A stretch of DNA of 64,000 bases, from the NCBI GenBank assembly GCA_030549495.1, contig JAUIRK010000069.1:1416001-1480000 (forward strand), read 5' to 3'. Within the stretch, counting starts at the first letter, position 1; the number at the start of each line of letters is the position of its first letter. This DNA is from Nectonema munidae (Eukaryota > Nematomorpha > Nectonematoida > Nectonematidae). Below are positions 23,505-34,754 of the stretch, one piece after another. The notes below the pieces were generated by a model, which worked only from the letters and a program-made list of their open reading frames with translations, made no database searches and was not told the origin of the DNA. The position numbers and the translations under genes were made by a program.

Positions 23505-24049
23505 TCATATAAACAAATCGTCCAAGGAGCAACCAACATTATTTATTATGATAATCAGGTCCCTTTTATTCTCAATAGATATAGATTTCTTTTCTCCTGC
23601 TATCAACAAAAGGCAGCATATAAAAGCGACTTGTCCTACTTATAAATTTATTTACCAAGACAACGCCTCTAAATATCACTGGAAAATGAGGCATTTTTAC
23701 AAAAAGTTGTAGATAAAGATTTTATAAAAGCTATATTTATTTTTTTTATTTACATATATATTCTCGTAAATATTTCTGTTTTTTGAAAAAAAAGATGGCG
23801 TTAAATTGATAAAACTTTTATTTTTTGTTGATTTGCTTTCTAAGTTTTTCTCAGAAACATTGGTTAGATGAATTATTATTAAGATAAAAAAAACCTCAAA
23901 AATAAAAAATTAGATGTTTTAAACTTATTAAATGTTTCTTATTTAGATCTAACTTTATTTTAACTTGAAATTAACAGGACATGGGCTTTTTACTCCAGTA
24001 TTGTGGCATTGGTGTATTATTTATATACTGTGGCATGCGAAGGTTAAAA

Positions 24050-25740
24050 AATAAAAAAGACCCAAAACTTCAACAACCATTATATTTCAAATCTTTGACA
24101 CTTACCTCCTACGCTGACAAAGCCTACAAAAAAACACACTAACACCTCTGGCAAAACATCAAACTTGAAACCTTTTTGGACAAAGGTCGTAAATTTGCTC
24201 TGAACCTCTATCGCAAAAATCTAACACTTTTTACTTACCCTCGTTACACTATTACAAACATAAATTGCCCTGGAAGAAACATTTCGATGGCCTTCCTAAA
24301 CCTCAAACTACCAGCTCAGCGTGATGTACCTTTTCACTTTCAAATTATAACCATTTTCACCAGACTAACAAATATACACAATCAATTCCTCAAAATTGAG
24401 AATTACGTAGCTTCAATACCTTCAAATAGATTGCAACCCCCCAAAAACTATCTCCCAAAAGAACACAAAGAACTTCGATCCCTCATCAGGAACACATCAT
24501 TAACCATTAGAAAGTGTGACAAAAATGCTGAACTCTGGGCTTTAGATACATCCACCTATCAAACCCAAATGAGCACATATCCTTCAAACACTACTTAATT
24601 AAAAATTATTGATAAACCGATTACGTTCACGAATGCAGTTATTCTACAGGCTAACAAGTGGACTGGTAGCTTACCCGCCAAAAATATTATCTCCACATCA
24701 CAAATGCGTCTCCAGCACGCATCCTATGGAGTACCCAAAATGCATAATGACGTTGACGAAATTCCTTTCCGCACTAATGTTTCAGCAGTTGACACTCCAA
24801 CAGAGAAGAAGAGCATTCGCTCGCTAACAAAATCCTTACAAAACCAACTCGACACATACAAATACATCCATAGCAAACAGCCAAGAACTGCTCAACAAAA
24901 TATTCATACGAAAGCGACGAACTCCTCATTCTCTTTTAGTCTTCAGTCAGGACGTTACAGACCTAAATAATTCCATCCCTTTACAAGCACTAGTTGACAT
25001 GGCTGTAAACTTGATCACAGAGCATCTTAATGAAACCGACATATTTCCTTTCTCTTTTGACATCCCTCCCTTTTTCACCTTGTTCAACAACATCATTTTG
25101 CACAATTAGACAAGATACCAGCAAATCAAATGGCTTCCAATAGACTTCATACTTTCTTCGATTCTCTTTAACCTATATTTGAATAATCTGGAACATATAT
25201 TATCCTCCACCTCTCTTTTCCTCAGATTACCTTGAAACCGATATATAAATGATGTATTTTTTGTCTGGACTCACACAGAATCTCTACTCGACTCTTTTAC
25301 TAATTATGACAATTCTCTGAACCTTAACATCAAGTTAACTCTAGAAAAAAATTCAACAACTCTCGCTTTTCTCGACATCCTATTTAATATCAACAATGAC
25401 AACTACATCACACACTCTATGTTCACTAAGCCCTCCAAAAAGTCACTTTTTTGGTGACTTACATAGAATACAAACTCTCAATTATACGAACACGCAACTA
25501 CACGAAGAAATCTAGCACATCTGCTTCCTATTCCATTCGAACCACTACCCTCAAAAACTCGTTTCACAATCGCTGTCCGAATTTCAATCCGAAAATGAAC
25601 GTGAAACTTCATCAAATACTTATTCCGCGATGACTCGCACCTCTACAGCATTGGACACTAGAATACTTTTTCAAGAGCGAATTTTGGAAGAGTCCTTACA
25701 AGACATTAATAATATCATTTTTGAATTAGAATAAAAGTAT
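24050..25740 (+). mobile_element. Penelope-like retroelement remnant (reverse transcriptase)
   Basis: A fossil retroelement with the reverse-transcriptase signature of the Penelope-like class. It shows a template-contact block (YGVPKMH, SAVDTPTEKKSI), a catalytic motif A-like FPFSFDIPPFF, and NRYINDVFFVW in the place of the YxDD box. LNIKLTLEKNSTTLAFLDIL and YITHSMFTKPS follow, as is usual in this class. The copy is old and interrupted many times. No GIY-YIG endonuclease or terminal repeats were recognised. Its 5' side appears to have been displaced by the piggyBac nest that ends at 24043. Confidence 0.75.
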
Positions 25741-26016
25741 TGAACGTTAAAGAAATTCTTTTACGGATTCGTTAATTTTGGCGCTATTAAATCGTAAATT
25801 TTTTTTTTATATGATGCGCATAATAAAATTTGTTTGCACAAATTCGGTGACATGTAAGGAATATCGATTTACCAAATAAAATTGATAAAATATATCACTT
25901 GTGTAGTTGCCTGCATTCTTCCTATAAAATCGGTTTTAGAAAGGATTACTCAACTGAAACACCTCATTCTTACAATGGACGAATCAGTCAATAAAGAATG
26001 GATCGTTGAATGTTAG

Positions 26017-26298
26017 ATGGCCCGTACTGTTGCGATCAGCGCTATTCTCCAAAATGAAGCGCCATCTTTGCTTCAAACTCTTGCATTGCAACCTCAATCT
26101 CATCCTCCTTTGCGTGTTTCGCTTGTGATTCCGGGGTGCAGACGGATCCTAAAATTCGCATCTGGCTCTCGCTCTGGAAACGTGTCAGCCTATGCTTTGG
26201 ATGATGGATGGACCAATTTTAAGGCTGCACAAGACGATTTCTTTGTATTTTTAAAAATACATTTTGTCCACCCTCACCTCCAAACATATTGGCTATAA
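26017..26298 (+). CDS. Unrecognised 93-codon open frame with higher GC
   Basis: The frame starts MARTVAISAILQNEAPSLLQ and contains CRRILKFASGSRSGNVSAYA. I do not recognise it. Its base composition is clearly richer in G and C than the flanks, which is why it is listed. A second short frame directly upstream (MDESVNKEWIVEC, then a stop) may belong to the same old gene. It could be a single exon, a decayed gene or part of a transposon. No partner exons or function can be supported. Confidence 0.25.
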   Translation: MARTVAISAILQNEAPSLLQTLALQPQSHPPLRVSLVIPGCRRILKFASGSRSGNVSAYALDDGWTNFKAAQDDFFVFLKIHFVHPHLQTYWL

Positions 26299-28371
26299 AT
26301 CAAAACTAAAGCAAATTTATTTTTAAAAAAGAACAAAGGTGAATAACATCCAGGTTTAAAAAATGAAGAGTATGGTAGAAAGATGGCTGCTTTATGAGAG
26401 GTGTAGGAACTGGAAGGCGTTTAACTCTTTGCGTGATCACTTTTCGCCTAAAATTGTATATGCTTTTTATGAACAATATAGAAGAAAAAAGTGTGTCATT
26501 CGGCTCAAGCATATTCGTGCCCTTCTTAGAACTTAGCTCATTTTCACACCCTTACTTTTTTTTCTAAATTTTGGTGCAATAAAATGTGAAATAAAATTCG
26601 TGTTTATATTAATATTTATATAACAGGGGTGTGTCTTTTTCACTAATATTCCGTAAGAATCTTTAATATATTTTCAAACTTTTTCAAAGCATTATTATCT
26701 TCATCAAAATTGACTATTTAAATCTTTTTTAAAAATTTATCATGCGACAATTTTGTGTGACTTTTCCGAAATCACTAAGCAATAATTAAATTATTTACAA
26801 AAGTTCTCATTTAAATGAAAAAACTTTCCGAAGAGGGACTGTAAAAAGTAAAAATAAATTAAAAAAACATGTCTTACTTTTGTGATGAATGGGATTTGGA
26901 GATAACGAAGAAAAGGAAGTTTAAAGATTTAGCGAGTTTTAGAGATAAAATACAAAAAGTTATGAAGGTCCAAAGAGGTTTTGGTTTCAATTTGGGAAAA
27001 AAGAAACAATTTCAAAAAGTGTTTAAAACAGTATGATAATGAATTCATCATCATCATCATCTGATGAATTCAATCAAACATTTTATTTAAATTGTTTTAA
27101 AAAATTGTTTTATTAAAATATTTTGATAAATAATTTAAGAATGCTTTAGAGAGCAACACCCTTTTTCAACTCCCAAAGGTGTCTTTAGCGTCGAGGGTAA
27201 ACGAAACGTTAAGTTTATCCTTTTTTCAAAATATTTCCTATAATTTTTTGCTTACGATTAGATCAAATTATTATTTTTTACTGTTAATCATTTAAAATAG
27301 CTAAAAAAATTTTTATGTTTTGAGTATTTGAAGAAAGGATCTTCAAAATCACCTTTGAAAATCTTTATTTTTCAAATATGCTGCAATTGAATGGCAATTG
27401 ATAGGAGCGTCGCCATCAGCAATCAATTCCGAAATTTCCGGTTTAAGACACTAAACTTCAAAGATTAATTCCAGAGAGATTAGTAGAAGTTTTATTACAA
27501 TAAATGAAACAGGAAGTGTGTTATTTTATATCTTATTTTTCATACTTCTTCATACACTTTCTTCGAGCATGATTTGCTTTTGTTGGTATTTGTAAGGGTG
27601 TTAGAACTTCAAACTAAAGCTAGTTAAGTTTGTTATATTATTTCTTTTATTTATTATGATGTTTTATAGAACATGCGATTTGTCACTGAATTTGCCTTCT
27701 ATTGAAGCTTTCTTTATTTTATAAGTTTTTAAAATTTACCTTTCTTAAATTGACATAATTTGAAAAAAGTATGATTTCAAGTCATGTACGCTTTAAAAGA
27801 GGGTTTCTCATCCCTTGGCGAATCGGAGGGCAATTTGCTTTTAAAATTAGTTCAGCATTGTCTGAACAAATATTCAAATATTTTTTCATAAATTAATTTT
27901 TTTATTTAATGTAGTAAAACATTCAATAAAAGGTGAATATTTCTAAGCATAAATCTAAGCTGAAAGATAACATATTCTTCAGAATTAAAAAAGACTTAAA
28001 AACAAAATAAAAGAACAGGTAATCAATCCTTAGGAAATATGTAAAAAAAAATTTAAGGAAGTTTTCATTGAATCCAAATGGAATGAAGCGTTCAAATTAA
28101 AGTTTGAAAGATTTACGCCATCTTTTCACTTCAGTTTTAAAATTTTTTAATTTTTTAGAATCTCAGTGCCCGATTTAAACAAGCAGGTTGAGAAACAAAG
28201 TTTCGAGACCGTAGTACGTCTTATGTCCAAAATGGTATATCGTTTAAAGCCCATTGAATTGAACTTCTCGTTATGATTCCATATGAAAAATTTAAATAAA
28301 GAGAAGCTCGATGAAATCTAAGATTGACATATGAAAAAAGTTTCAAAAGTTACCGTATCTTTACTCTGTTT
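26299..28371. other. Intergenic, no recognised gene
   Basis: AT-rich sequence with many short A/T runs. A (TCA)n palindrome around a pair of GATGAATTC sites lies at about 27041-27070. Nothing coding was recognised. Confidence 0.5.
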
Positions 28372-28865
28372 CTAAAAACGAATAAAATTAAAGTTTACTC
28401 TTTTCAGTATAAAAAATGTTAAAATGGAAACCATTGATATTTTAACGTTTATAAATTTTCCCATATAATATAAAATTATTGTTGAGTTATTGGTGATATT
28501 GTAATCTGAAATCAAATTATCTTCCATTCTTTTTCCTCTAAAAGACAAAGTCATGTTATCGTATCCAAAATTGAGTTGTTCTTTAAGTATGTTCTTAAGG
28601 TCGTCAACTGTTTTATCTCCAGTAATTTCAACTTCTTCTATTTTTGTTATTTCAGGAACTAAGACAAGCACTGAATTTTCTGTGATGTTGTAGGATTGAA
28701 CTCTTTCGTTATTTTTGAGTTCATGGGATTTAAAAAATAGTCTTTGATGCTCAGCAGTACTTTCTACATTCCTGGAAAGCTTTTCTTTTCCATTTTGAAT
28801 TGTATCCTTTGGATCCACACTTAATTCGGTTTTAGTGCCATCCAGCTCTCTTACTTCAATTGTTA
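28372..28865 (-). CDS. Tandem ubiquitin-like domain protein, 3' exon
   Basis: The exon opens after a minus-strand acceptor (TCTTTTAG) in phase 1 and encodes two ubiquitin-like folds in a row. The first reads VTIEVRELDGTKTELSV, DPKDTIQNGKEKL, QRLFFKSHEL, SYNITENSVLVLV, matching ubiquitin strand by strand. The second reads VEITGDKTVDDLKNIL, MTLSFRGKRMEDN, SDYNITNNSTIILY. Neither has a terminal Gly-Gly, so conjugation as a modifier is not supported and a binding or adaptor role is more likely. After the second domain the frame runs on for about 30 hydrophobic/basic residues (KISMVSILTFFILKR) to the stop. These could be real or intron read-through, since a possible donor (AAC|GTTAAA) lies just before. 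The layout resembles ISG15 but without its tail. Confidence 0.6.
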
Positions 28866-29057
28866 CTAAAAGACAATTTCGAAAATGAGTAATTTGAGAA
28901 TTGGCATTTCGTTGCCTACATACGTTTTCTCGTAATCAGCCCCAAACACTGACCACACAAAATTCCCTCGATAAAAATAAATCAAGTTGATTGGAAAAGA
29001 AACAAAGAACACGTAATGAAAGATCCCCCAGATGCATTTCATAATTTGTTGCTTCAT
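28866..29057 (-). CDS. Short hydrophobic open frame upstream of the ubiquitin-like exon
   Basis: MKQQIMKCIWGIFHYVFFVS... gives a predicted membrane segment (about residues 8-28), then RGNFVWSVFGADYEKTY. A donor-like GTATGT follows GAGAAAAC, about 54 bases before the acceptor of the ubiquitin-like exon. A membrane-anchored N-terminus would fit, but the donor and acceptor phases I can see do not match. The join is therefore unproven, and this may be chance. Confidence 0.3.
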   Translation of the reverse strand: MKQQIMKCIWGIFHYVFFVSFPINLIYFYRGNFVWSVFGADYEKTYVGNEMPILKLLIFEIVF

Positions 29058-30047
29058 CTTATCATTTTATTACAACTAATATACACAGAATTTCAAGTTC
29101 AAATAAATTCTTTTCAGGTTCAAATAACTTATCAATTCAAGTGAAATTTTTTTACTAGGTTCAATTTTTATTTATAATCATCGGTCAAACTATTAAACGC
29201 GAGCCTATACTTTTCTATAGAAATCGCCATTTTTTGAATATTTAACGCGAGCTGCAGAAAAAAATATCGAATTTTTAAAATGGCGAATTTTTTCCTTCAA
29301 CAAAGCAAAAAATAGTGATAAAAAGGAATGTCGATAATAGCTGTATGAATTTATATCAACGTTTTTTGAGGAAAATGCATAAGATTTAGATAAAATTAAA
29401 AATGAAATTGATATTTTACCTTCTTCGGCTGAATTCAAGCAGTTGTTCGAGGCAATGAGAAAAATGCAAAGGAGGAACTAAAAAGTAGACAATTTAAATG
29501 AGACATACTTCATACTTATTGTAACGCTGAGACTTAAATTATGAGCTTGGATTTTACTACTTCGGCAGTTTATAAATTTTGGTGCAGGATGATACAGCAA
29601 CGAAATTTAAGATCAGTACTTGTGCATATTATAAAAGAACATTTCTTCAAGATCAAGAAAAAAATAAGTTTTAAAGAAATCAGTACTTCAAATAAAACTT
29701 ATGTAATATATACTTATGAAATAATAAATCTTTATTCTAAACGGATTCTTACAAGAATAGATGATATTGGGAATACTTCTGCTGAAACTCTTGATTAAAA
29801 ACCAAGATTTTTCGATCGAAGAGAGTTATGGAAAAAATAAACTTTATCATATTTTTTCTATTGAAAACTGATTATAAAAATTTTTATAGGATTTTTTATA
29901 AGTTTTCATATATAAAACTATTCTTAAAATTTGTTTAAAATATTAAACTAGCGAAAATTTAAAAATTTCTACCAGAATTTCTACGATTGGGTGGTTGGTT
30001 TGAGATATCAAAGCACTTTCAGCAGTTAAGCTATATGCTCGCATTAT
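29058..30047. other. Intergenic, no recognised gene
   Basis: Open frames at 29205-29438 (minus) and 29541-29798 (plus) have no known domain. The segment 29521-29556 (CTTAAATTATGAGCTTGG region) recurs at 30910-30945, so part of this stretch is repetitive. Confidence 0.45.
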
Positions 30048-30167
30048 GCTTAAGATGGTTAATCACAGTTTTTGTGAATTTGTTTTTAGAGTTGGGAGCC
30101 TTGGGGATCGAACCCCTGACCTTCAACTGTTAAGCTGAGAGGTACACCCTAACAACCATGAGGCTCA
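30048..30167 (-). mobile_element. tRNA-SINE copy, tail missing
   Basis: This copy is near-identical to the head and upper body of the SINE at 16090-16295. It has the GGGAGCC / GAGGCTC pairing ends and the B box GGTTCGATCC. The 3' tail and (CAA)n run are diverged or absent. Confidence 0.85.
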
Positions 30168-30944
30168 CGATTGGGTGGGATTAAAAAAGGAAAAATTTGA
30201 TAACATTTTTAAAAAAGTAAGAATTTCAAAAGATAAAATTTTCAAAATTCAAGAGAGATTTTGTTTCATTTTTTCATATATAAAACTTTCAAATAAAACA
30301 AATTTTAAACAACTTAGTTAAAATTTTGAAAAGTACCGGGACAATTCGCGGGATTATGGGAAAAAATTTCACCCGAATAAAGTGTGTCTTAGAAGCTGGA
30401 TTTTTTTTGGTATTAAAAAAGCAATGGGTGTACGAAAAAATGAAGCAAATTTAGGAGGAATGAAATAAGTTTGATATAAATTGAAGATTTTACGAGTTGA
30501 TCTGATATGCGCATCTTGAAAGAGTGTGACTTGCAGCAATTCCTGGGAAGAAAGTGTGAGTGTCTTAGCTGGGGCCTGCTTTTATCCTCGCAATTTTTGC
30601 TTCTGTGTCGCGTAGGGTTACGTGAGTAAACAAACGAATTTGCTCCAAACTAAAATTGAAAGCAGTTGCTGCCTCCAATAGAAACACGAAAATGTGTCTA
30701 CGCTAGGGGGCTGTGCCGTATTGATAGCAGGTATGAATATACGTCTGGCTACACCGTGTTTCAAAGTAAACAAGGAAGCTTATTTTCTCGTTTGGAGAAA
30801 GTTTTTCAAGTCGAAGGAGAAGCGTTACAACTCTGAAATACTAGGATGATTAGAGGTAGAATTTTACATCATCCCTTCGTGACGTAGTCCAGTAAACAAC
30901 ACTCGTATTGTCACCCTGGGACTTAAACTATGAGCTTGGATTTT

Positions 30945-30981
30945 AGCTGAGAGGTACATCCTAACAACCATTGAGGCTCTG
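30945..30981 (-). mobile_element. Short fragment of the same SINE
   Basis: AGCTGAGAGGTACATCCTAA and ACCATTGAGGCTC match the head of the SINE family. The fragment is joined directly to the 36-bp repeat shared with 29521-29556. Confidence 0.7.
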
Positions 30982-31782
30982 AGAGTTAAGGTAATTTTGA
31001 AACGTAAACGGCAAATTTGAATGACAACTTTGATGAGCTTAGAACAAATAATGATGATAATATTGAAACTAGGATGAACAAATTTTGACATATAAATCCT
31101 TTAAAACATTATTGTTGCAAGATAGCAGAAGTATATTAGAATTTTTTCTTTGAAAAGTTTCGATCCTTGCCTTGGAATTAATCTTTACTTTGACACCGTT
31201 TTTGCCTGTGAATTTTGGAGAACCATATGTTTATGATTTTGTTTTTATGAGTTCTTTTTCCATGTTGTTTCGTATAATACATCATATCTTCAAATTCGAT
31301 ATTCCTTTATGAACCAAAATCAGCTTCAATAGTAAAACTCTAAGATTCGGTGTTTGTTTATTTCACAGATTTGGCATAATTTTAGCAAAAAACCTTTCAA
31401 GGATTCTTTCATTACTAACTTCTTCTCCTTCTAAACAAAAATTTTAATGAATAGTTTGAAAAAGATGTTCTGATTTATGTTAATTTCTTTACAAAAAACT
31501 TTTCCTAATAATTTACCACATTTTAACTTAATTTTATTGGATAAATTTGGAAAAATCAAAAAAGGTGCATTATTATTGATTATACTGAGAAAGCATTGAT
31601 TGCACTTGCCTGCATTTTAAAACTATCTAATTTCTATTCTATTCTTTTTTAATTTGCTGACTCCAAAAATCTTAACAAATTTATACACGTCTAAGCTTGT
31701 GTTATGCTTTCTTAAATTTAATATCGACTTTTCAAAACACACAAACGCTAACTAACTTTAGTGTTTAACTTTAGAGTATGCC
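30982..31782. other. Intergenic, no recognised gene
   Basis: No coding or repeat structure was recognised. The final eight bases (AGTATGCC) are the left target copy of the next hAT element. Confidence 0.5.
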
Positions 31783-34558
31783 CAGTGGCTGTTCTAGACT
31801 TTCATAAATGGGGGGGGAGGGGGGGGGGCAAATAGGGGCATAGTTTATAAGTTAAAAATTTCATAATAAGTTTTTTTCTATCTAACACATTTTTTTATTT
31901 TTTGAAAACTTTCTGGATATTTTTCAATTTAAAAACCTTTAAATCCTACATATTTATAATTTCAATAATTGTAGCAGTACAAAAACAAAAACAAATTTAT
32001 AAAAATTTCAAAAATATTTAATGAAGTTTTATTCGACGATTGTCATGTCGAACATCAAACTCGTCAATAAAATTTTCCATATCAATTTTTTCAACATAGG
32101 ACGTTTCAATGGAAAGTAACGCAATATCACTCAATCTTTCACTTGTCATTGAATTCCTTAAAAAAGTTTAAACCAGTTTCATTTTTGAAAAACTTCTTTC
32201 ACATGAAGCACTTGTAACAGGTAAAGTTACTGCTATGAGCAGTAATCTATGCAAGCAATCAAATGCAGCTTTATATGGAGAAACAAATGAAAGGAAACTC
32301 AGCAGAGAAGATGGTGATTTTAACTCTTTTTTCAAGACTTTTTTTATCAAGGCAATTTCATGATGTAAGTCATCAACATTTACAGAATGAGTGGTTACAA
32401 GCATTTTTAAATGTTCTTCACATAAAAAATTTTCACTTTCTGGAGACAAAGCTGAAATGCCATTAAAAATGTGCGTAGATTTTTCAGAATATCGCCGATC
32501 CAATTCATTTATTAAGCTATCAAGAATTTTATTAATAACTTCAATGGAATTACTTTGAGAATAAAACCTTTGTCCAGTATAGTTACTGACAAAATAAAAT
32601 CATCATAGCTTTTCACTCTTATACGTTTTTGTGTTTTTAGCAAATTGATTTTGCACAATTAACACGTTTTTATCACTTTATCGTTATAATCAATATTCAA
32701 ATCTGACGTTTTCAAATCGATGAACGTTTGACGAAGACATTGAATTAAGTTAATAGCTTTTCCGAGATGTGCTTGCTTAGATTGTAATTGTTCGGATACT
32801 TTTTGAATACGTTCAAGAATATCAGAAAAAAAAGTCAATAAGTAAACAAATTCAAAATTAATTTGAGCAATCAAACCGCGGGCAGTAACAGCACGACCCC
32901 CAGTATCGTCTGTAAAAATCTCGTCCAAAAGCCTCATTATGCAATCTAAACACTCTAGTGCGTTTTTAGAAGACGTGGCTCGAGACCACCATCTGGTATC
33001 AATTAAATGCTGCAGTTCTTTTATTTTTTTGAGGATACATCTCTTTTTGAATACAATGAAACTTGGCATGTACAACAGGATTTGATATAAAAATATAGAG
33101 CTGTTCTAATAAACTAAAAGAATTATTTGCTTCTCTAACAGATTTTGCAATGTTTACTAAAACTAAATTAAGCCGATGACAATAACAGTGCACATAAAAA
33201 GCAAATGGAGCTTCATCATCAATTCTTTTTTGTACTCCACTAACTTCACCTCGCATGACTGATGCGCCATCAAATCCTAAACAAATAAGGGCATTTTTAT
33301 AGTCTAAACCTAGTCTTTCTTATTCTTTGAGAATAGCATTAGAAATTGCTTCGGCATTTAGCATACTCATTTGAGTTAATGATACAAAATTTTCCTCAAT
33401 GGATTTATTTTCTTACCTGACAACTAACGCCAACTGTTCTGCTTTGCTTATATCCTTTACTTCATCTGCTTGCACAAAAAAGTATAAACATGCTTTTATT
33501 TTATCAGCTATATCTTCTTTCACCATTGAAGCAAAAATAGATATTATTTCATTTAGAATTTCTTTACTAGAATATTTTTCATTTTTTGCGCCATTTTTTA
33601 CTTTATCAGACACTATTGGGTAATGCTTTGCAGTAAACTCTAAAAGCTTTCGAAGGTTTCCAGGATTAAATTCATCATCGCCTTCTCTATGACCACGTTG
33701 CGAAATACCTTGCGTGATAGTGAATAAAATTATTTCTCCAATAATTTTTATGTAGTGGCGATTCTCTTTTACTTTTTTTTGATGTTTCACTCATACTTTG
33801 AACTATAGATGTTTCGTTCCTAATATTTTTTTTCGTAATAGACCCATGCAATGCAAGAAGATTTATGACACTGTGAAGATATATGCTTACTAATTCCACC
33901 ATCCTTGCCATGAGCTTTTTTCCAACGCCGAAAACCAGTTTTAACAAATGCATCTTCTGAATTTCCTGAAAAGGGTAGTGAAAAATGTCTACACGGAAAA
34001 CAAAAGATAGCATTCTTTTCTCTTGAGTACTCTAGCCAATTATACTTGTCAAACAAAGACACAACAAATGAACGAGGATGAGAGCTTCTTTCACTGTGCT
34101 TTGGATACTCTTTTAAGCGTAATTGAACTGGCTTTACATTAGGATACTGAGAAATGTCATTTGAAGTATCGTTTTGAGAATGAGAAAAAACTTCAAGAGT
34201 GTTTTCAGGATTTGTTTTGTAAATATCATTTTTGGCTTTTTTTGAAATATCAATGTCACCTTCATTACTAGTTTGGCGTTTGTAACTACTTTGAACTGTA
34301 AGAAACTTATCCATAACCTAATATAAAATCAAAATTTGTTTAACTTAACATAAAAAATGTAAACAACAAATGTTAAAACTAAAGTTAACTTCAAACAAAA
34401 ATTCTTCAATTTTGAACTAAAAAATTAACATATATCCCACCATATTTTTATAAATAATATTTTTACTAAGTTTAAATCTGATTTACACACACATTTTACG
34501 CCCCCCCCCCCCCCCCTCCCCCCCCCCTCCCCCCTTGCCCCCTTTAAAACCACCACTG
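31783..34558 (-). mobile_element. ZMYM1-like hAT transposon with G-rich ends, nearly whole
   Basis: The ends read CAGTGG inward at 31783 and, inverted, CCACTG ending at 34558. AGTATGCC and AGTGTGCC flank it (7 of 8 bases equal), a hAT-type 8-bp duplication. Directly inside each tip lies a long run of G (left) or C (right, 34501-34540), so both ends are G-tract-rich on the strand reading inward. The interior holds one long transposase gene on the minus strand with only a few breaks. It is among the younger hAT copies here. Confidence 0.92.
32022..34314 (-). pseudogene. hAT transposase with TTF zinc finger and DUF4371 (ZMYM1-like)
   Basis: The start is MDKFLTVQSSYKRQTSNEGD at 34314. The TTF-type finger region follows (FDKYNWLEYSREKNAIFCFP, CRHFSLPFSG, TGFRRWKKAHGKDGG). 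DUF4371 motifs come next (EFNPGNLRKLLEFTAKHYP, FFVQADEVKDISKAEQL), then CHCYCHRLNLVLV-type residues (FYVHCYCHRLNLVLVNIAKS) and the DTRWWSRATSSKNAL block. The C-terminal dimerisation motif TLPVTSASCERSFSKMKLV is followed, after one interruption, by SERLSDIALLSIE and a stop near 32022. Five main frame segments are seen, so as read it is not translatable as one protein. Confidence 0.9.
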
Positions 34559-34716
34559 AGTGTGCCTCCTTAAAATTAATATCATCTCCTTTAATCACAC
34601 AAATGCTAAATAATTAAAAAATTTTATCAATAACTTTGTGTAAGTTATTAGTTTTTGACAATGGATCATACATATAAATGCTTCCATAGTTCTACCCACT
34701 ATGCGTTTATATATAT

Positions 34717-34742
34717 TAGGAGCTTAACAAAGCTCCGGAGGT
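34717..34742. repeat. Hairpin repeat (copy 1)
   Basis: GGAGCTT-AACA-AAGCTCC is a perfect 7-bp stem followed by GGAGGTATA. The same hairpin with flanks occurs inverted at 39768-39795. Confidence 0.8.
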
Positions 34743-34754
34743 ATATATATATAT

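Larger units (their letters stand above)
17817..24043 (-). mobile_element. Outer piggyBac element, split by a second piggyBac
   Basis: A complete pair of borders is visible: TTAA at 17813-17816 and 24044-24047, with CCTTC tips reading inward from both (CCTTCACTTCG left, CCTTCGCATGCC right on the minus strand). The element is about 2.9 kb once the 3.3-kb internal insertion (18821-22125) is set aside. The transposase runs leftward, so the right border is the 5' end. About 40 nt inside the left tip is an inverted repeat, GGTTGA...TCAACC, a candidate transposase-binding palindrome. The perfect TTAA duplication makes the boundaries firm. Confidence 0.92.

Noticed and set aside
29541-29798. 85-residue frame MSLDFTTSAVYKFWC...
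   Set aside because: Its first codons lie in a repeated segment and the rest has no recognised domain.
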